A stretch of 64,000 nt of DNA from contig OZ024719.1 of NCBI GenBank assembly GCA_964016875.1, positions 30,800,679 through 30,864,678 on the forward strand. The letters run 5' to 3'. Below are positions 46,753 through 57,748 of this stretch, piece by piece. Numbering within the stretch: position 1 is the first letter of the stretch; every line of letters begins with the position of its first letter. Both the position numbers and the translations under genes were made by a program. The stretch comes from Fallopia convolvulus. Its lineage: Eukaryota; Streptophyta; Magnoliopsida; Caryophyllales; Polygonaceae. Below the pieces are notes generated by a model that was not told the origin of the DNA, ran no database searches, and worked only from the letters and a program-made list of their open reading frames with translations.

Positions 46753-47615
46753 CGCGAAGGTATCGCCATATAATCCTTGTTCCGACCTTGAATTTACACT
46801 TGTTGCAAGTTTTTGGTTCGAACCCCTTTGTGGCTACGTTGTTGTTGTTGTTGTGTGCGGCAATAGTTGAATTGTTTTCTCGTGTTGTTGGTGTTCTTGT
46901 GTCGTTACTTGTTGCTCTTGGCCGAGTATGTGGAACATCCATGGCTGAAAAACTACTCAAAAAACGTCCATAATAGAACACCAAAGGAGTTCATAATTTG
47001 GTAGTTGAAAGGTTGCCTTTTTTGCTTGTTTAATGCCCTCACTAGAAGCATGAATTGAAAGAGTCCTTGCTGAATTTCTATGCTGAAAAACGTGGCCTTG
47101 GTGTGATTAAACCAACCCTCTTTCGATTCCTTTATATCATTACATGCTTGTTGTCGGGTTCAGTGCTAGGATACGAGAACGACACCAAGACGGAACATCT
47201 TGTGTTGTTGTTTAAGTGTCTTGAAATCTTTTGTTGAAAAATCAGAAAAACCTTGCCGGCGGCGTAAAGCTAATTAGGGGCCAGGCATAGAAAAAAAGAT
47301 TAAGACTAGAAAAACCTTGTCCGGCGGCATAAAGCTAATAAGGGGCCGGGCACGGAAAGAGTAGTCATCTAGTAGTGCCGAGCAAAGGCCTACTCGAACA
47401 ATAAAAAATTAAATTAATTAATTATACTTGATGTTGTGTCTTGGTGGTTTAGTAGCTTCTTAGCATTGTTACCCTAAGCAAGTGTGTGGTGAATCTCTTC
47501 TTTGTTGCCCTTTGTTGTTTTTGCATACTTGCAACTTGTCCGATTTTCATCTCGGGCAAGTCTTGGTGGTTAATTCAAGTGCACTATATATCTTGATCTT
47601 GGCCGTGTTTGTAAG
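46753..47615 (+). other. Leader of family E
   Basis: An untranslated region between primer site and gag. It includes a direct duplication of about 70 bases around GCCGGCGGCGTAAAGCTAAT (47255) and GTCCGGCGGCATAAAGCTAA (47325). The same arrangement occurs in E' on the minus strand. No gene is supported. Confidence 0.65.
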
Positions 47616-49185
47616 ATGACAAGTGTAGGTGATGAGAAGGATAAGCAACAAGTTGAAGAGACGTCCACTAGTTCGGTGGCTGCCATGTTGCAATCCATGC
47701 AACAATCCTTGCAACAATCTATGGAAGCTTTGGAGACTCGTTTTACCAATCGGTTGGCTGACTTGGAGAATCAAGTGCAAGGCCAAGATGATAGAGCACG
47801 GATGTCTCAAACGGGGGCTCTACCAAGTGTGTTACAAATTGCTAACCAAGTGGAGTCGTTGCACGAAGAGGCCTCTACGTCTTACTTGCCAAACACGGAG
47901 GCGCAAGCATCCCTCAGTGTGAGTACCTCCATGGGGGGTATTCCTCCTTACATTCCTCCTACGAGCTTCCACAACTCACACTTTGTGGCCAATTCCGGGG
48001 TAAGACCTTCATTCGCTACATTTCCGAATAATATTCCTATTAGTTCTACTAACGTTTCATGATATGGAGCGCCGAACTTTCAAGAGGCCAATGCTGCAAT
48101 GGAGAATCAACCTCCCCCGGTTTTGCATCTACCAAGACGTGGCCAACCTCCAATGTTGCCGCCGGGCAGCCTTGGCAAGGCGCGCCGGTGCATCACGAGG
48201 AGTGGCCCCGGGATCCCCATCACGGCATTAAGCTGAACGTACGTGCCAACTTTTGCAGAAACTTCCGATGCTGATGCATGCCTTGATTGGCTTGCCAAGG
48301 TGGAATCAATCTTTGATTTCTATGGATACGATGATGCTAGGCGAGTGGCGATGGCGGCCATACATTTCACCGACTTTGCTTACCAATGGTGGCTCGAGGA
48401 CAAGGCCTTGAGGAGAGCACGTAGGATGCCTCAACTCAACATTTGGCAAGATCTAAGAGAGGCATTAGAGGAGCGGTTCGTGCCACAAGATTATACGGAG
48501 CGCATCCATCCCAAGTTGGAGCAAGTGCCTCAAGGAAACCGAACACCCGACGAGTTCTACAACGAGCTGCGTATGATCATTTTTCGTTCCCGCGTACAAT
48601 TTCCCGACGGGTATGTTATCTCTAAAATTGTCAATGGGTTAAATTTGGAACTAAAAAACCTTGTGAGTACGCAACACTTTAGTAGGGGTACCGATATTGA
48701 GCAAGTGCTTCATTACACCAACCATATCTACAAGTACCTTACTCAACCACAACGTTTGAGTTCAACTACTTCTCGGGCGTGGCAGCCTTTATCCACAACT
48801 CCTAGGGTGCCACCAAATCAGTTTAGGAAGCCGGAAATAAGGAAGGACTCGACTCCTCAACCGAGGAAAGATTTCCCTCCACGTCCTCAACAAGAAGGAG
48901 GAAAACAGGCTAACGATATGAAGTGCTTCAAGTGCCTTGGCCATGGGCACTATGCTCGGAATTGTCCCAATGAGTGGAAGGTTCTCCTTAACTCCCAAGG
49001 GGAGTACGAGTACGAGGAGGAAGGGGCTGCGGAAGAGGAAGAGGAGAGCCCCGAGGTTGAGGAAGACGGCTTCCACACCACCACCGAGGAGGGAGAGTGC
49101 TTCGTGGTCCAACAGACGCTCTTCATGACGGAGAACACCACCACACCTAGTCAACGGGAAGTTATCTTTCACACTCGATGCAAAA
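47616..49185 (+). pseudogene. Family E gag
   Basis: The frame starts at 47616 (MTSVGDEKDKQQVEETSTSS) with Gln/Met heptads (MLQSMQQSLQQSMEALETRF) that look coiled-coil. A TGA occurs at 48060-48062. From 48243 the capsid-like core follows (DACLDWLAKVESIFDFYGY, FTDFAYQWWLEDK, LREALEERFVPQDYTERI), and then a zinc knuckle C-FK-C-LGHG-H-YARN-C near 48922-48965. An acidic tract (EEEGAAEEEEESPEVEEDG) precedes protease. The first and second parts are joined through a region with one frame change near 48180-48240, close to a GGCGCGCC word at 48179. Confidence 0.8.
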
Positions 49186-49720
49186 TCATGGATAAGGTAT
49201 GTAGTGTGATTATCGATAGCGGATCTTGTTGTAATATTATTAGCCAAAAAGTGGATAAGGTATGTAGTGTGATTATTGATAGCGGATCTTGTTGCAAAAT
49301 CATGAATAGCTTCCTTATCGATAGCGGATCTTGTTGCAAAATCATGGATAAGGTATGTAGTGTGATTATCGATAGTGGTGGATCGTTTTTCTTTGCAAAC
49401 TACTTGCAAACCTTTAGCTTATCCTTTTTGTTGGTTGAATGCTAACGCCCCGATCTAAGTCAAGGAAAGGGCTCGTATTTGCTTTTCTATAGGGCCATAC
49501 AAGGACGAGGTGGAGTGTGATGTGGTGCCGATGACCGCTTGTCATCTCCTATTCGGGCGCCCTTGGCAATATGATAAGGGAGCTATTCATGATGGCATCT
49601 CCAACGAGTATCATTTTCAGATGGAGGGAAAGAAGGTGACGTTGCATCCGATGACCCCCCATGAAATTATGTTGGACCACACAACGAAGGAACAAAGAAA
49701 GAAGCATGCACTTTGAGAGG
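49186..49720 (+). pseudogene. Family E aspartic protease with multiplied active site
   Basis: The retropepsin site IIDSGSCC is present four times in a row in one open frame, at about 49209, 49272, 49314 and 49365, the last as IIDSGG. The repeats consist of a unit of about 50-60 bases (MDKVCSVIIDSGSCCKI), some truncated. The frame then leaves protease and ends at 49443-49445. The remainder of the domain (DVVPMTACHLLFGRPWQYD) resumes in another frame at 49510 after about 65 bases of unmatched sequence, so part of the domain normally between them (present in C and E') is missing. The enzyme cannot be functional. Confidence 0.75.
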
Positions 49721-51240
49721 GAAAGAAGGACCGGAAGCTAGCTCTTGGAGGCCGTTCTACGCCCTTGCTTTTGGCCAAACCGAAGGAGATAGTTCATGCA
49801 TTCAAGGGAAGTGGCGTTTGTCTTTTGCTTGTTTTTCAAGAATCTTATTTATCTTCCCAAGAATTAGTTGTTCTTCCTCCTTCCATATCTACTCTTTTGC
49901 AGGACTTTGAGGAGCTTTTCCAAGAAGATGTGCCAATGGGACTACTACCGCTTAGGGGAATAGAGCATCAAATCGATTTTGTTCCCGGTGCCACTGTACC
50001 GAATCGTCCAGCTTATCGAGTCAATCCGGACGAAACTAAGGAGCTTCAACGACAAGTACAAGAGCTCCTTGATAAGGGCTATGTGCGTGAGAGCCTCACC
50101 CCTTGTGCCATTCCCGTCATTCTTGCTCCTAAGAAGGATGGTTAATGGTGGATGTGCGTTGATTTCCCGGCGATCAACAACAATACGATGAAGTATCGCC
50201 ATCCGATTTCGAGGCTTGAGGACATACTTTACGAGCTTCATGGGGCGAGTCTCTTCTCCAAAATTTATCTTAAGAGCGGATAGCATCAAATACGGATGAA
50301 GGAGGGAGATGAATGGAAGATGACGTTCAAAACCAAGCAAGGCCTTTACGAGTGATTGGTTATGCCCTTTGGATTAACCAATGATCTGAGCACTTTCATG
50401 CGCTTGATGAACCACTTACTCCGCCCTTTTATTGGTTAGTTTTTTGTTGTGTACTTTGATGATATTTTAATTTATAGCCACGATTTATCATCCCATGTCG
50501 AGCACCTTAGGCAAGTGCTTGAAGCTCTGAAAAGGGAGCGCGTATTTGCTAACTTTAAAAAGTGCCACTTTTGTTCGGATCACGTGGTATTCTTGGTTTT
50601 TTTTGTGAGTAGGAATAGGCTACAAGTGGATGAAGAGAAGGTGAAGGCGATTCAAGAATGGCCAACACCGACAACTATAACACAAGTCCGGAACTTCCTT
50701 GGATTAGCCGGCTTCTACCGCCAATTTGTCCGTGATTTTAGTACCTTGGCTGCGCCTTTAACCTTCCTTACCAAGAAGAATGTTCCATTTATGTGGGGAG
50801 AGGCGCAAGAAGAGGCCTTTTCAGTCCTTAAGGCTAAGTTGAAACAAGCGCCGTTGTTGGCTCTTCCCGGTTTTGGGAAGATGTTTGAGATAGAGTGTGA
50901 TGCGTCTAGAATCGGGCTCGGTAGCATACTTGTGCAAGAGGGACGACCTATAGACTATATAGTGAGAAGCTTGGAGGTGCCGAGCTCAAGTACCCAACTT
51001 ACGACAAAGAGCTACTTGCTCTTGTTCGAGTGCTACGGGCGTGGGAGCACTATCTCTTGCCTCAGGACTTTGTTATCCATTCCGATCACGAGGCGTTGAA
51101 GTACTTGAGAGGCCAAGCAAAACTGAATCTAAGGCATGCCAAATGGGTTGAGTTCATTGAAACCATTCCCTATGTCATCAAGCATAAGAAAGGCAAGGAC
51201 AACGTCGTCGCCGACGCGTTGTCGTGGAGGTACGCTCTCT
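49721..51240 (+). pseudogene. Family E reverse transcriptase and RNase H
   Basis: One main frame (49765 on) carries LLQDFEELFQEDVPMGLLPLRG, then IDFVPGATVPNRPAYRVNP, and RT blocks interrupted by stops at 50143, 50281, 50353 and 50437. The active site YFDD is at 50452-50463. FLGLAGFYRQFVRDFS follows. RNase H begins FEIECDASRIGLGSILVQ. A frame change near 51030 leads to LRAWEHYLLPQDFVIHSDHEA and VIKHKKGKDNVVADALS. Motif order and spacing match C, which helps locate each defect. Confidence 0.85.
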
Positions 51241-52497
51241 CATCTTTACTAGATGCTCGATTGCTTGGATTTTCTTTTATGAAGGAGTTGTATGCTCATG
51301 ATGCTGATTTTAGTGACATATTCATGCTTGTTTGAAGGGGGGGGGGGAGTCAGGATCAATTTTATTTGCATGCGGGTTTTCTTTGTAAGGGAACTCGCTT
51401 GTGTGTGCCTAGTGGTTCGGTTAGGCGTTTGCTTGACCAAGAGGCCCATGGAGGCGGCCTCATGGGACACTTCGGTGTTATGAAAACTTTGCGTATGCTT
51501 AGGGAGCATTTCTATTGGCCTGACATGCTTAGGTCGGTAGAGAAATTTTGTGCTTCATGTGCTATATGTGTGCGTGCAAAGTCTAAAGTGCACCCTCACG
51601 GTTTGTATACCCCTTTGCCTATTCCTTATGCCCCATGGGAAGATATTTCTATGGATTTTGTTTTGGGGTTGCCTAGTACAAAAAGGGGTAGGGACTCTAT
51701 CTTTGTGGTGGTTGATCGATTTTCTAAGATGGCACATTTTATTGTTTGCCACAAAATCGACGATGCTGTTAATGTTGCTACTTTGTTCTTTGATAATATT
51801 GTTCGGTTGCATGGGGTCCTTGAATCTATTATTTCTGACCGTGATGTTAAATTTCTAAGTTTCTTTTGGAAGATGCTATGGTCCAAGATAGGAACCAAGC
51901 TCTTATTTTCTACTACTTGCCACCCGCAAATGGATGGGCAAACCGAGGTCGTTAATCGTACCGTTGATGCCTTGTTGCTTTATATTTAAAACTAGCTTGC
52001 GTAGGTGGGAAGAGTGTCTTCCTTTCATTGAGTTTGCTTATAATAGGTCCGTTCATTCCGCTACAATGAAGACGCCTTTTGAGGTGGTGTATGGGCGCAA
52101 TCCCGTTACACCACTTGATCTAGCGCCTTATGCTATGTCCGAACGAGAGAGTTGTGAAGGACAAGAACGGGTTTAGTATATTAAGCAGAATCATGAGGAT
52201 ACTAGCCTTCAATTGGAAAGGCGAACTTTGCAATACAAGCGCCAAGCTGATAAAGGGCGCAAGGAGCTGGTTTTTTAGCTCGACGACCTTGTTTGGGTTC
52301 ATTTGAGGAAGGAGAGGTTTCCTACCCTTCGAAATTCTAAGATTAAGCCACGTGGAGATGGGCCATTCCAAGTGTTAGAGTGCATCAACGACAATGCTTA
52401 AAAGCTTGAGCTTCCTCAAAATTATGGTGTCCATGAGGTATTTATCGTATCCGATCTTGTTCCTTATTTTTCTAACGATGATGTTGAGTTTGAATAG
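51241..52497 (+). pseudogene. Family E integrase
   Basis: Zinc-binding residues are seen in the HGGGLMGHFG and CASCAICVRAKSK segments (51444-51585). The catalytic core has MDFVLGLP (51652), ISDRDVKF (51832) and QTEVVNR (51940). A G-run of 11 at 51339-51349 lies in the RNase H-integrase linker and coincides with a frame change. After 51989 the reading shifts again (LRRWEECLPFIEFAYNRSVHS) and has stops at 52174, 52276 and 52399. The end (SDLVPYFSNDD) reaches TAG at 52495-52497, after which the same frame continues through the polypurine tract into the LTR. Confidence 0.83.
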
Positions 52498-52525
52498 GAT
52501 CTAGGTTCGAGGACGAACCCTTTTC

Positions 52526-52538
52526 AAGGGGAGGAGGA
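52526..52538 (+). other. Polypurine tract of family E
   Basis: AAGGGGAGGAGGA precedes the 3' LTR. The exact boundary is uncertain by three bases because the LTR may start at TGTGATT (52542) or at the position equivalent to TGATGTG. Confidence 0.8.
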
Positions 52539-53396
52539 GGATGTGATTCCATCGACATCCGAGTCAACAATGGAGCACACGCTGGAAAACATGGACGAGC
52601 CACGACATGACCTAAACACGCCTGCCCTAGACGCGCCTACAAGCTTGGATGCGGAGCCACTCGGCGCGCCCTTGCGAAGGGATGGTGGCGCGCCCTTGAA
52701 GAGGAATGGTGGCACGCCTTTGCCAAGGAATGGTGGCGTGCCTTTGCCAGGGGATGGTGTGCCTTTTGCACATGGCTGGAGGCGCGTTCTTGCCTGGGGT
52801 TGGCGCACTTGGCCAAAAGGCAAATTCCGGTCTTGATGGTGCCAAATCTCCAGGATCCACACCTTATCTAGGTTGTATTACGCGATCCCGAGCTAAAGCC
52901 ATTCTATGTCAAGTACAAGAGGAGCTCATGGGGTGTAGCTTTTCGAAGGAGTGTAATGAAGATTGTTGAAGTCTTGTATCGATAAGTGACAATTCTACGG
53001 TTAAGGACAATTATTATGTTTGCGGGTTTTACGGGTTAATTTTGTAATTTTTCTTAAGTGAAGGGGATAACTTTGTGAGGATGGCTTTTAGGTTTATATG
53101 ACTGGCCACCCCTTTCTTCTTGCTTTAGATTTGGACGAAAATTGTTGATCTCTTTTTCCTTGCATTTTCAATTCCAAGTTCTTGTTTTTGCTTCGTTCAA
53201 TCTCTTGTTAAGGCGTTGGTGCGTAATATCCGACGTTCCTAGCAATCTAGTTTGTTCGTGTCTTGGTGAGTCATATCCAAGATCGAGCATCCATATCCCT
53301 TGTCATCTACTTCGAACCATCATCCCAAGCAAGGAGTTCTTGAGTTCTCTTGGTGATTCCTTTGCACCATCTCCATCTCCATCGATCCGGCCACCA
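52539..53396 (+). repeat. 3' LTR of family E
   Basis: 858 bp, very similar to 45881-46736, ending CCACCA instead of CCATCA. The pol frame runs into it: IPSTSESTMEHT, then four GAPLRRDGG-like units made from the GGCGCGCC minisatellite, then after a shift GCITRSRAKAILC. GGCGCGCC is exact at 52663 and 52687. Confidence 0.93.
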
Positions 53397-54667
53397 CTAG
53401 GATGGGAGCAATGCAATTGGGAAGCCTTGGCGGAATTCAAGCAAGCTACGAAGAAGGAGCGAATTCGGGCCAAGTGACATATGGTACCACGGTACCGAGC
53501 CTGCATACCTCGTTACCGAGTCTGCATGCCTCAGTAACGACCCTGTCGACGGCACCAACGACTTCCTACCACACTCTCCCGAGTACCAATCGAGAAGAAT
53601 CAAGTATGCATTCTTTCCATTCTTTTCCTAATTCTACCTACCCTGCTATGTCTTTGCCTTCGGACCCCTCTAACTTAGTAGGTCAAGAATATGTTGGGGA
53701 ATTCCAACCAAGTGCACCAATGGCCCCATGGCAGCCAAGGCGTCCCGCTGGAGGACGAGGTGCAGGGTGAGTAAATCATCAAGCAGTTAGGCAACTTCCA
53801 CAACCCATGCGGGCTTACCAAGGTCAAGAACTGGATCAAGGTTATGGAAGAGGGCCTAACATGAAGCTGGAAGTGCAACCTTTTGGAGGTTCTATCGATG
53901 CCGAAGCTTACTTGGAGTGGGAACATAAGACGGAGCAAGTCTTTGACTTCTACCAATATTCAGATGCCCGAAAGGTAGACATTGCCACCATTAAATTTAT
54001 TGATTTTGCTTACCAATGATTGATTGAGGACAGGGAAGAAAGAGAATACAATGGCTATCCGGCTATCGATACTTGGGAGGAGTTAAAGGCTGCGCTAAGG
54101 CATCGTTTTGTACCCGAGGACTTCACCGCTAGATCGCATGCTAGGCTAGAGCAATTGAAACAAGGAACCAAGACGCCGCATGAGTACTACAAAGAGCTCA
54201 AGATTCTAGTCTACAGATTCGGCCTACAGTTTCCCGAGGGGTATGTTATCTCTATGTTCATTAACGGTTTAAATGCTGAACTTAAATCTATTGTGAGTAC
54301 GCAACATTTCGTTAGGGGCACTACGATTGAGGAGGTTTTACACTACAACAATCACATTTATCAAAATCTGCCTCAAAGGAGGAGTTATCCATCTTCTACC
54401 AAGCCATGGAATACTCAAGGTGGGGGCTCTTCTAGCCAACAAACCCGGTGTCCTAAAAACAAGAAAGATGTCGGTAATGTGCCTACGCGGCATGAGCCAT
54501 CTCGGACTCCACAAGGAGGAAGGCGTGAAGGAGAGAAACGAACGAGTGAGATCAAGTGTTTCAAGTGCTTAGGGCGTGGACACATAGCTCGGGATTGCCC
54601 TTCGAAGCGCAAAGTTCTACTCAACACCATTGGGGAGTATGAGTCAGATGAAGAGGCCAAGATTTAA
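53397..54667 (+). pseudogene. Family C gag, main part after E
   Basis: The frame continues from the CTAGG duplication. The first part encodes PSLHTSLPSLHAS, three translated copies of the GGTACCGAG / CGTTACCGAG word (53489-53540). A TGA at 53768-53770 and a TGA at 54017-54019 (from tryptophan in DFAYQW) interrupt one continuous frame. The capsid-like core (DAEAYLEWEHKTEQVFDFYQ, LKAALRHRFVPEDFTARSH) and the zinc knuckle C-FK-C-LGRG-H-IARD-C (near 54558-54600) are clear. The frame ends with a TAA at 54665. Confidence 0.85.
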
Positions 54668-54691
54668 GAGCCACAAGATGTTGATGGAGAG

Positions 54692-55258
54692 GTGGCGGAG
54701 TTGCAAGTTGTGGCCGAGACAAATAGGGAGTGCTTCGTGGTCAAGTGCTCACTTTTTGCCAATGAAGCTTCGGTTCCATCTAACCAAAGGGAGACCATTT
54801 TTCATACACGATGCCTCATCCAAGGTAAGCTTTGCAATCTTATAATTGATGGAGGATCTTGTTGCAACATCATAGACCAAGAGGTGGTAAAAAGGTTTGC
54901 CCTTAAAACTACTCTTCATGTATTACCCTATACTTTATGTTGGTTAAATTCTAACACACTTCTTGAGGTGAATGAGCAAGCATGTGTCAAGTTTTCTAGA
55001 GGGGGATACGCTGATGAGGTGGTATGTGACGTGGTCCCTATGACGGCGTGCCATATTCTACTTGGACGGCCATGGCAATATGACCGTGGCATTATTCACC
55101 AAGGCATCTCAAATGAGTATTCTTTTCACCTTAATGGTAAGAGAATCCCTTTGTTGCCCATGGAACCACATGAGATCATGGCTAGCGCGCTGATCACATT
55201 GCAAGGAAACAACAACGAGACGCTGCTAACGAGGAAAAGCGGTCCACCTCGTTACTGA
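54692..55258 (+). pseudogene. Family C aspartic protease
   Basis: In the same frame as gag, separated only by the TAA at 54665. The domain shows TIFHTRCLIQGKLCNLIIDG, the active site IIDGGSCCN (glycine where serine or threonine is normal), LPYTLCWLNSN and DVVPMTACHILLGRPWQYD. The length fits retropepsin. The end of the frame (GNNNETLLTRKSGPPRY) is encoded by a cluster of the C-family word (55198-55300). Confidence 0.82.
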
Positions 55259-55341
55259 AGGCAAACACCTCGGTACCGAGGGCTACTGGGTCGACACCGA
55301 GCCATCTTCTACTAGCTAAGGCACGAGAGACCCGAAAGGCT

Positions 55342-56700
55342 GTGAAAGGGAGTACTACTTGCATTCTTTTGTTATTTAAGGATGTAATGCTTAATGTCCA
55401 AGATGTAGAACACTTACCTTCTCCCATTTCTTTGTTGTTGAAGGAGTTCGATGATGTGTTCCCCGAAGAGATGCCGGAAGGATTGCCTCCAATTCGGGGA
55501 ATCGAGAACCAAATCGACTTCGTGCCAGGCGCTTCCATTGTAGAGCTTATTTCTAAGGGTTATGTGCGTGAAAGTTTGAGTTCATGTTCCGTTCCCATCA
55601 TCTTAGTTCCTAAGAAAGATGAATGTGGCGAATGTTTGTGGATTGTCGAGCTATCAACAACATTACCGTCAAGTATAGGTATTCTACACCTAGACTTGAC
55701 GATATGTTGGATGAGCTCCACGGGTCATGCATATTTTACAAAGTGGATCTCAAAAGTGGTTATCACCAAATCCGCATGAAGGAAGGTGATGAATGGAAAA
55801 GCGCATTCAAGACAAGTACGATCTCTATGAATGGTTGGTTATGCCATTTGGCCTTACTAATGCGCCTAGTACATTCATGAGATTAATGAACCATGTTTTA
55901 AGAGCATATTTAGGAAAGTTTGTGGTAGTGTATTTTGATGATATATTGATCTATAGCCATAGCTTGCAAGAGCATACTAGACATGTTCGCATGGTTCTAG
56001 AAGTTTTGAGGAAAGAGAAGCTTTATGCTAACTTTAAGAAATGCCACTTTCTTTCGGATAATGTGGTGTTTCTTGGATTTGCAGTGAGCAAGGAAGGGCT
56101 TCAAGTGGACAAGGAGAAAGTGAAAGCAATTGAGGAATGGCCCGTACCGACCACCATGACACAAGTGAGGAGCTTTCTAGGCTTGGCTGGTTTCTATCGA
56201 CGCTTCATTAAAGATTTCAGCTCGATAGCCACGCCTCTCACCGAGCTTACCAAGAAGAAGGTGGTTTTCCAATGCGATCCAAATCAAGAACGATCTTTGA
56301 CTACTCTCAAGGACAAGCTCATGCATGCACCTCTTCTAGTTCTTTCCGATTTTTCCAAGACTTTCGAGATTAAATGTGATGCTTCGGGAGTAGAACTTGG
56401 GGGCGTGCTCATGCAAGGGGGGAGACCGATCGCATATTATAGTGAGAAGCTCAATGATGGCGAGCTCAAGTACCCAACTTATGATAGGAGCTACTTGCTT
56501 TGGTAAGGGTGCTTAAGGTATGGTCTCACTATCTCCTGCCTAGAGAATTTGTTATTCATTCCGACCATGAGGCACTTAGGTTCCTCAGAGGTCAAAATAA
56601 ATTGAATAAAGGTCATGCTAAGTGGGTTGAATTTATTCAGACTTTCCCTTATGTGATCAAACACAAAAAGGGAAAGGACAATATTGTGGCAGATACTTTG
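55342..56700 (+). pseudogene. Family C reverse transcriptase and RNase H
   Basis: RT is spread over three frames. LLKEFDDVFPEEMPEGLPP comes first, and about 25 residues after FVPGAS are missing relative to E. After a shift near 55620 comes WRMFVDCRAINNITVKYRYS and VDLKSGYHQIRMKEGDEW. After a one-base loss near 55806 comes LVMPFGLTNAPSTF with the active site YFDD at 55931-55942. RNase H has FEIKCDASGVELGGVLMQGG and RPIAYYSEKLNDGELKYP. A further shift at 56500 leads to SHYLLPREFVIHSDHEALR and KKGKDNIVADTL. Confidence 0.87.
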
Positions 56701-57748
56701 CAAGCCTTGAAGGAACACTTCTATTGGCAAAAAATGCTTACGGACGTCGAGAAATTGTGTGCCTCTTGTGCTACATGTGCGCGAGCTAAATCTAAAACTA
56801 GCCCCCAAGGATTGTATACTCCTTTGCCCATTCCCCAACAGCCTTGGGAAGACTTATCCATGGACTTTGTGTTAGGTCTTCCTTGGACTAAAAAGGGTAG
56901 GGATTCCATTCTCGTAGTCGTCGATCGGTTTAGTAAGATGGCACATTTCATTGTGTGTCACAAAACCGACGACGCTACAAACGTGGCGTCCTTGTTTTTC
57001 AACCATGTTGTGCGTCTACATGGTCTTCCCAAAACTATAGTGTTGGATAGGGATGTCAAATTCCTTAGCCATTTTTGGAGGACCTTGTGGGCCAAGTTAG
57101 GCACCAAGCTACTTTATTCCACTACTTGTCATCCGCAAATGGATCGGCAAACCGAAGTAGTGAATAGGTAGCTTGGCACCTTGCTCCGTGTTGTTTTGAA
57201 AACTAACCTCCGCAGGTGGGAAGATGGTCTTCCATACATAGAGTTCGCTTATAACCGCACTTCCCACTCGACGACCAAGAAGACACCATTCGAAGTCGCT
57301 TATGGTAAGAATCCTCTCACTCCGCTAGACCTTATTGCTCACCCTATTGTTGATGGTTTTAGCCAGGAAGGAAAGGACTTAGCAGATTATGTGAAGCGAT
57401 TGCACGAGGACACGAGGCGGCAGCTTGAGAAGCGCACGACCCAATATAAACGCCAACATAAGAAGGGACGCAAGGAATTGATTATAGAGCCGGGGGACTT
57501 GGTGCGGGTGCACCTCCGCAAGGAACGGTTTCCCTCACGTTGAAACTCCAAGTTGAAGCCACGGGCAGAGGGACCATTTCAAGTACTTGAGAAGATCAAC
57601 ATTAATGCTTATCGGTTGGAGCTGCCACCGGAGATGGGTGTCCATGATGTGTTTAATGTGCTGATCTTCGGCCTTACTTGGTGGGCGATTCCGGTGATGA
57701 GGACTACATGCCAGATTCGAGGTTGAATCCTTTCGAAGGGGGGGAGGA
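56701..57748 (+). pseudogene. Family C integrase lacking part of the zinc domain
   Basis: The frame passes directly from the RNase H end (IVADTL) to LKEHFYWQKMLTDVEKLC, so the linker and the two histidines of the HHCC domain present in E are deleted without frame loss. The cysteines (CASCATC) remain. The catalytic segments are MDFVLGLPWTKKGRDS, VLDRDVKFLSHFW and QTEVVNR, followed by a TAG at 57169-57171. The C-terminus (LVRVHLRKERFPSR) is cut by a TGA at 57541, then GPFQVLEKIN and, after a shift, LRPYLVGDSGDEDYM. The frame then crosses the polypurine tract into the LTR. Confidence 0.84.
57735..57748 (+). other. Polypurine tract of family C
   Basis: GAAGGGGGGGAGGA directly precedes the 3' LTR start TGATGTGAATTC. 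It is also inside the polyprotein frame, read as FEGGEDD. Confidence 0.88.

Larger units (their letters stand above)
45881..53396 (+). mobile_element. Chromovirus-type Ty3/gypsy element, family E, nested in C
   Basis: The LTRs (45881-46736 and 52539-53396) are close in length and sequence. Flanking duplications CTAGG at 45876-45880 and 53397-53401 are exact, and C gag continues on both sides, so insertion into C is certain. Total length is 7516 bp. The order is LTR, initiator-Met primer site, leader, gag, protease, RT, RNase H, integrase, polypurine tract and LTR. Many stops and frameshifts are present. C and E share gag and pol similarity and LTR start (TGATGTGA), so they are related but distinct families. 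Confidence 0.95.

Noticed and set aside
3658..57171. All premature stops result from cytosine deamination
   Set aside because: Several fit (CGA to TGA at 32981, TGG to TGA at 54017 and 50353, CAG to TAG at 57169), but others need transversions (5964, 50281, 50437). The signature is partial only.
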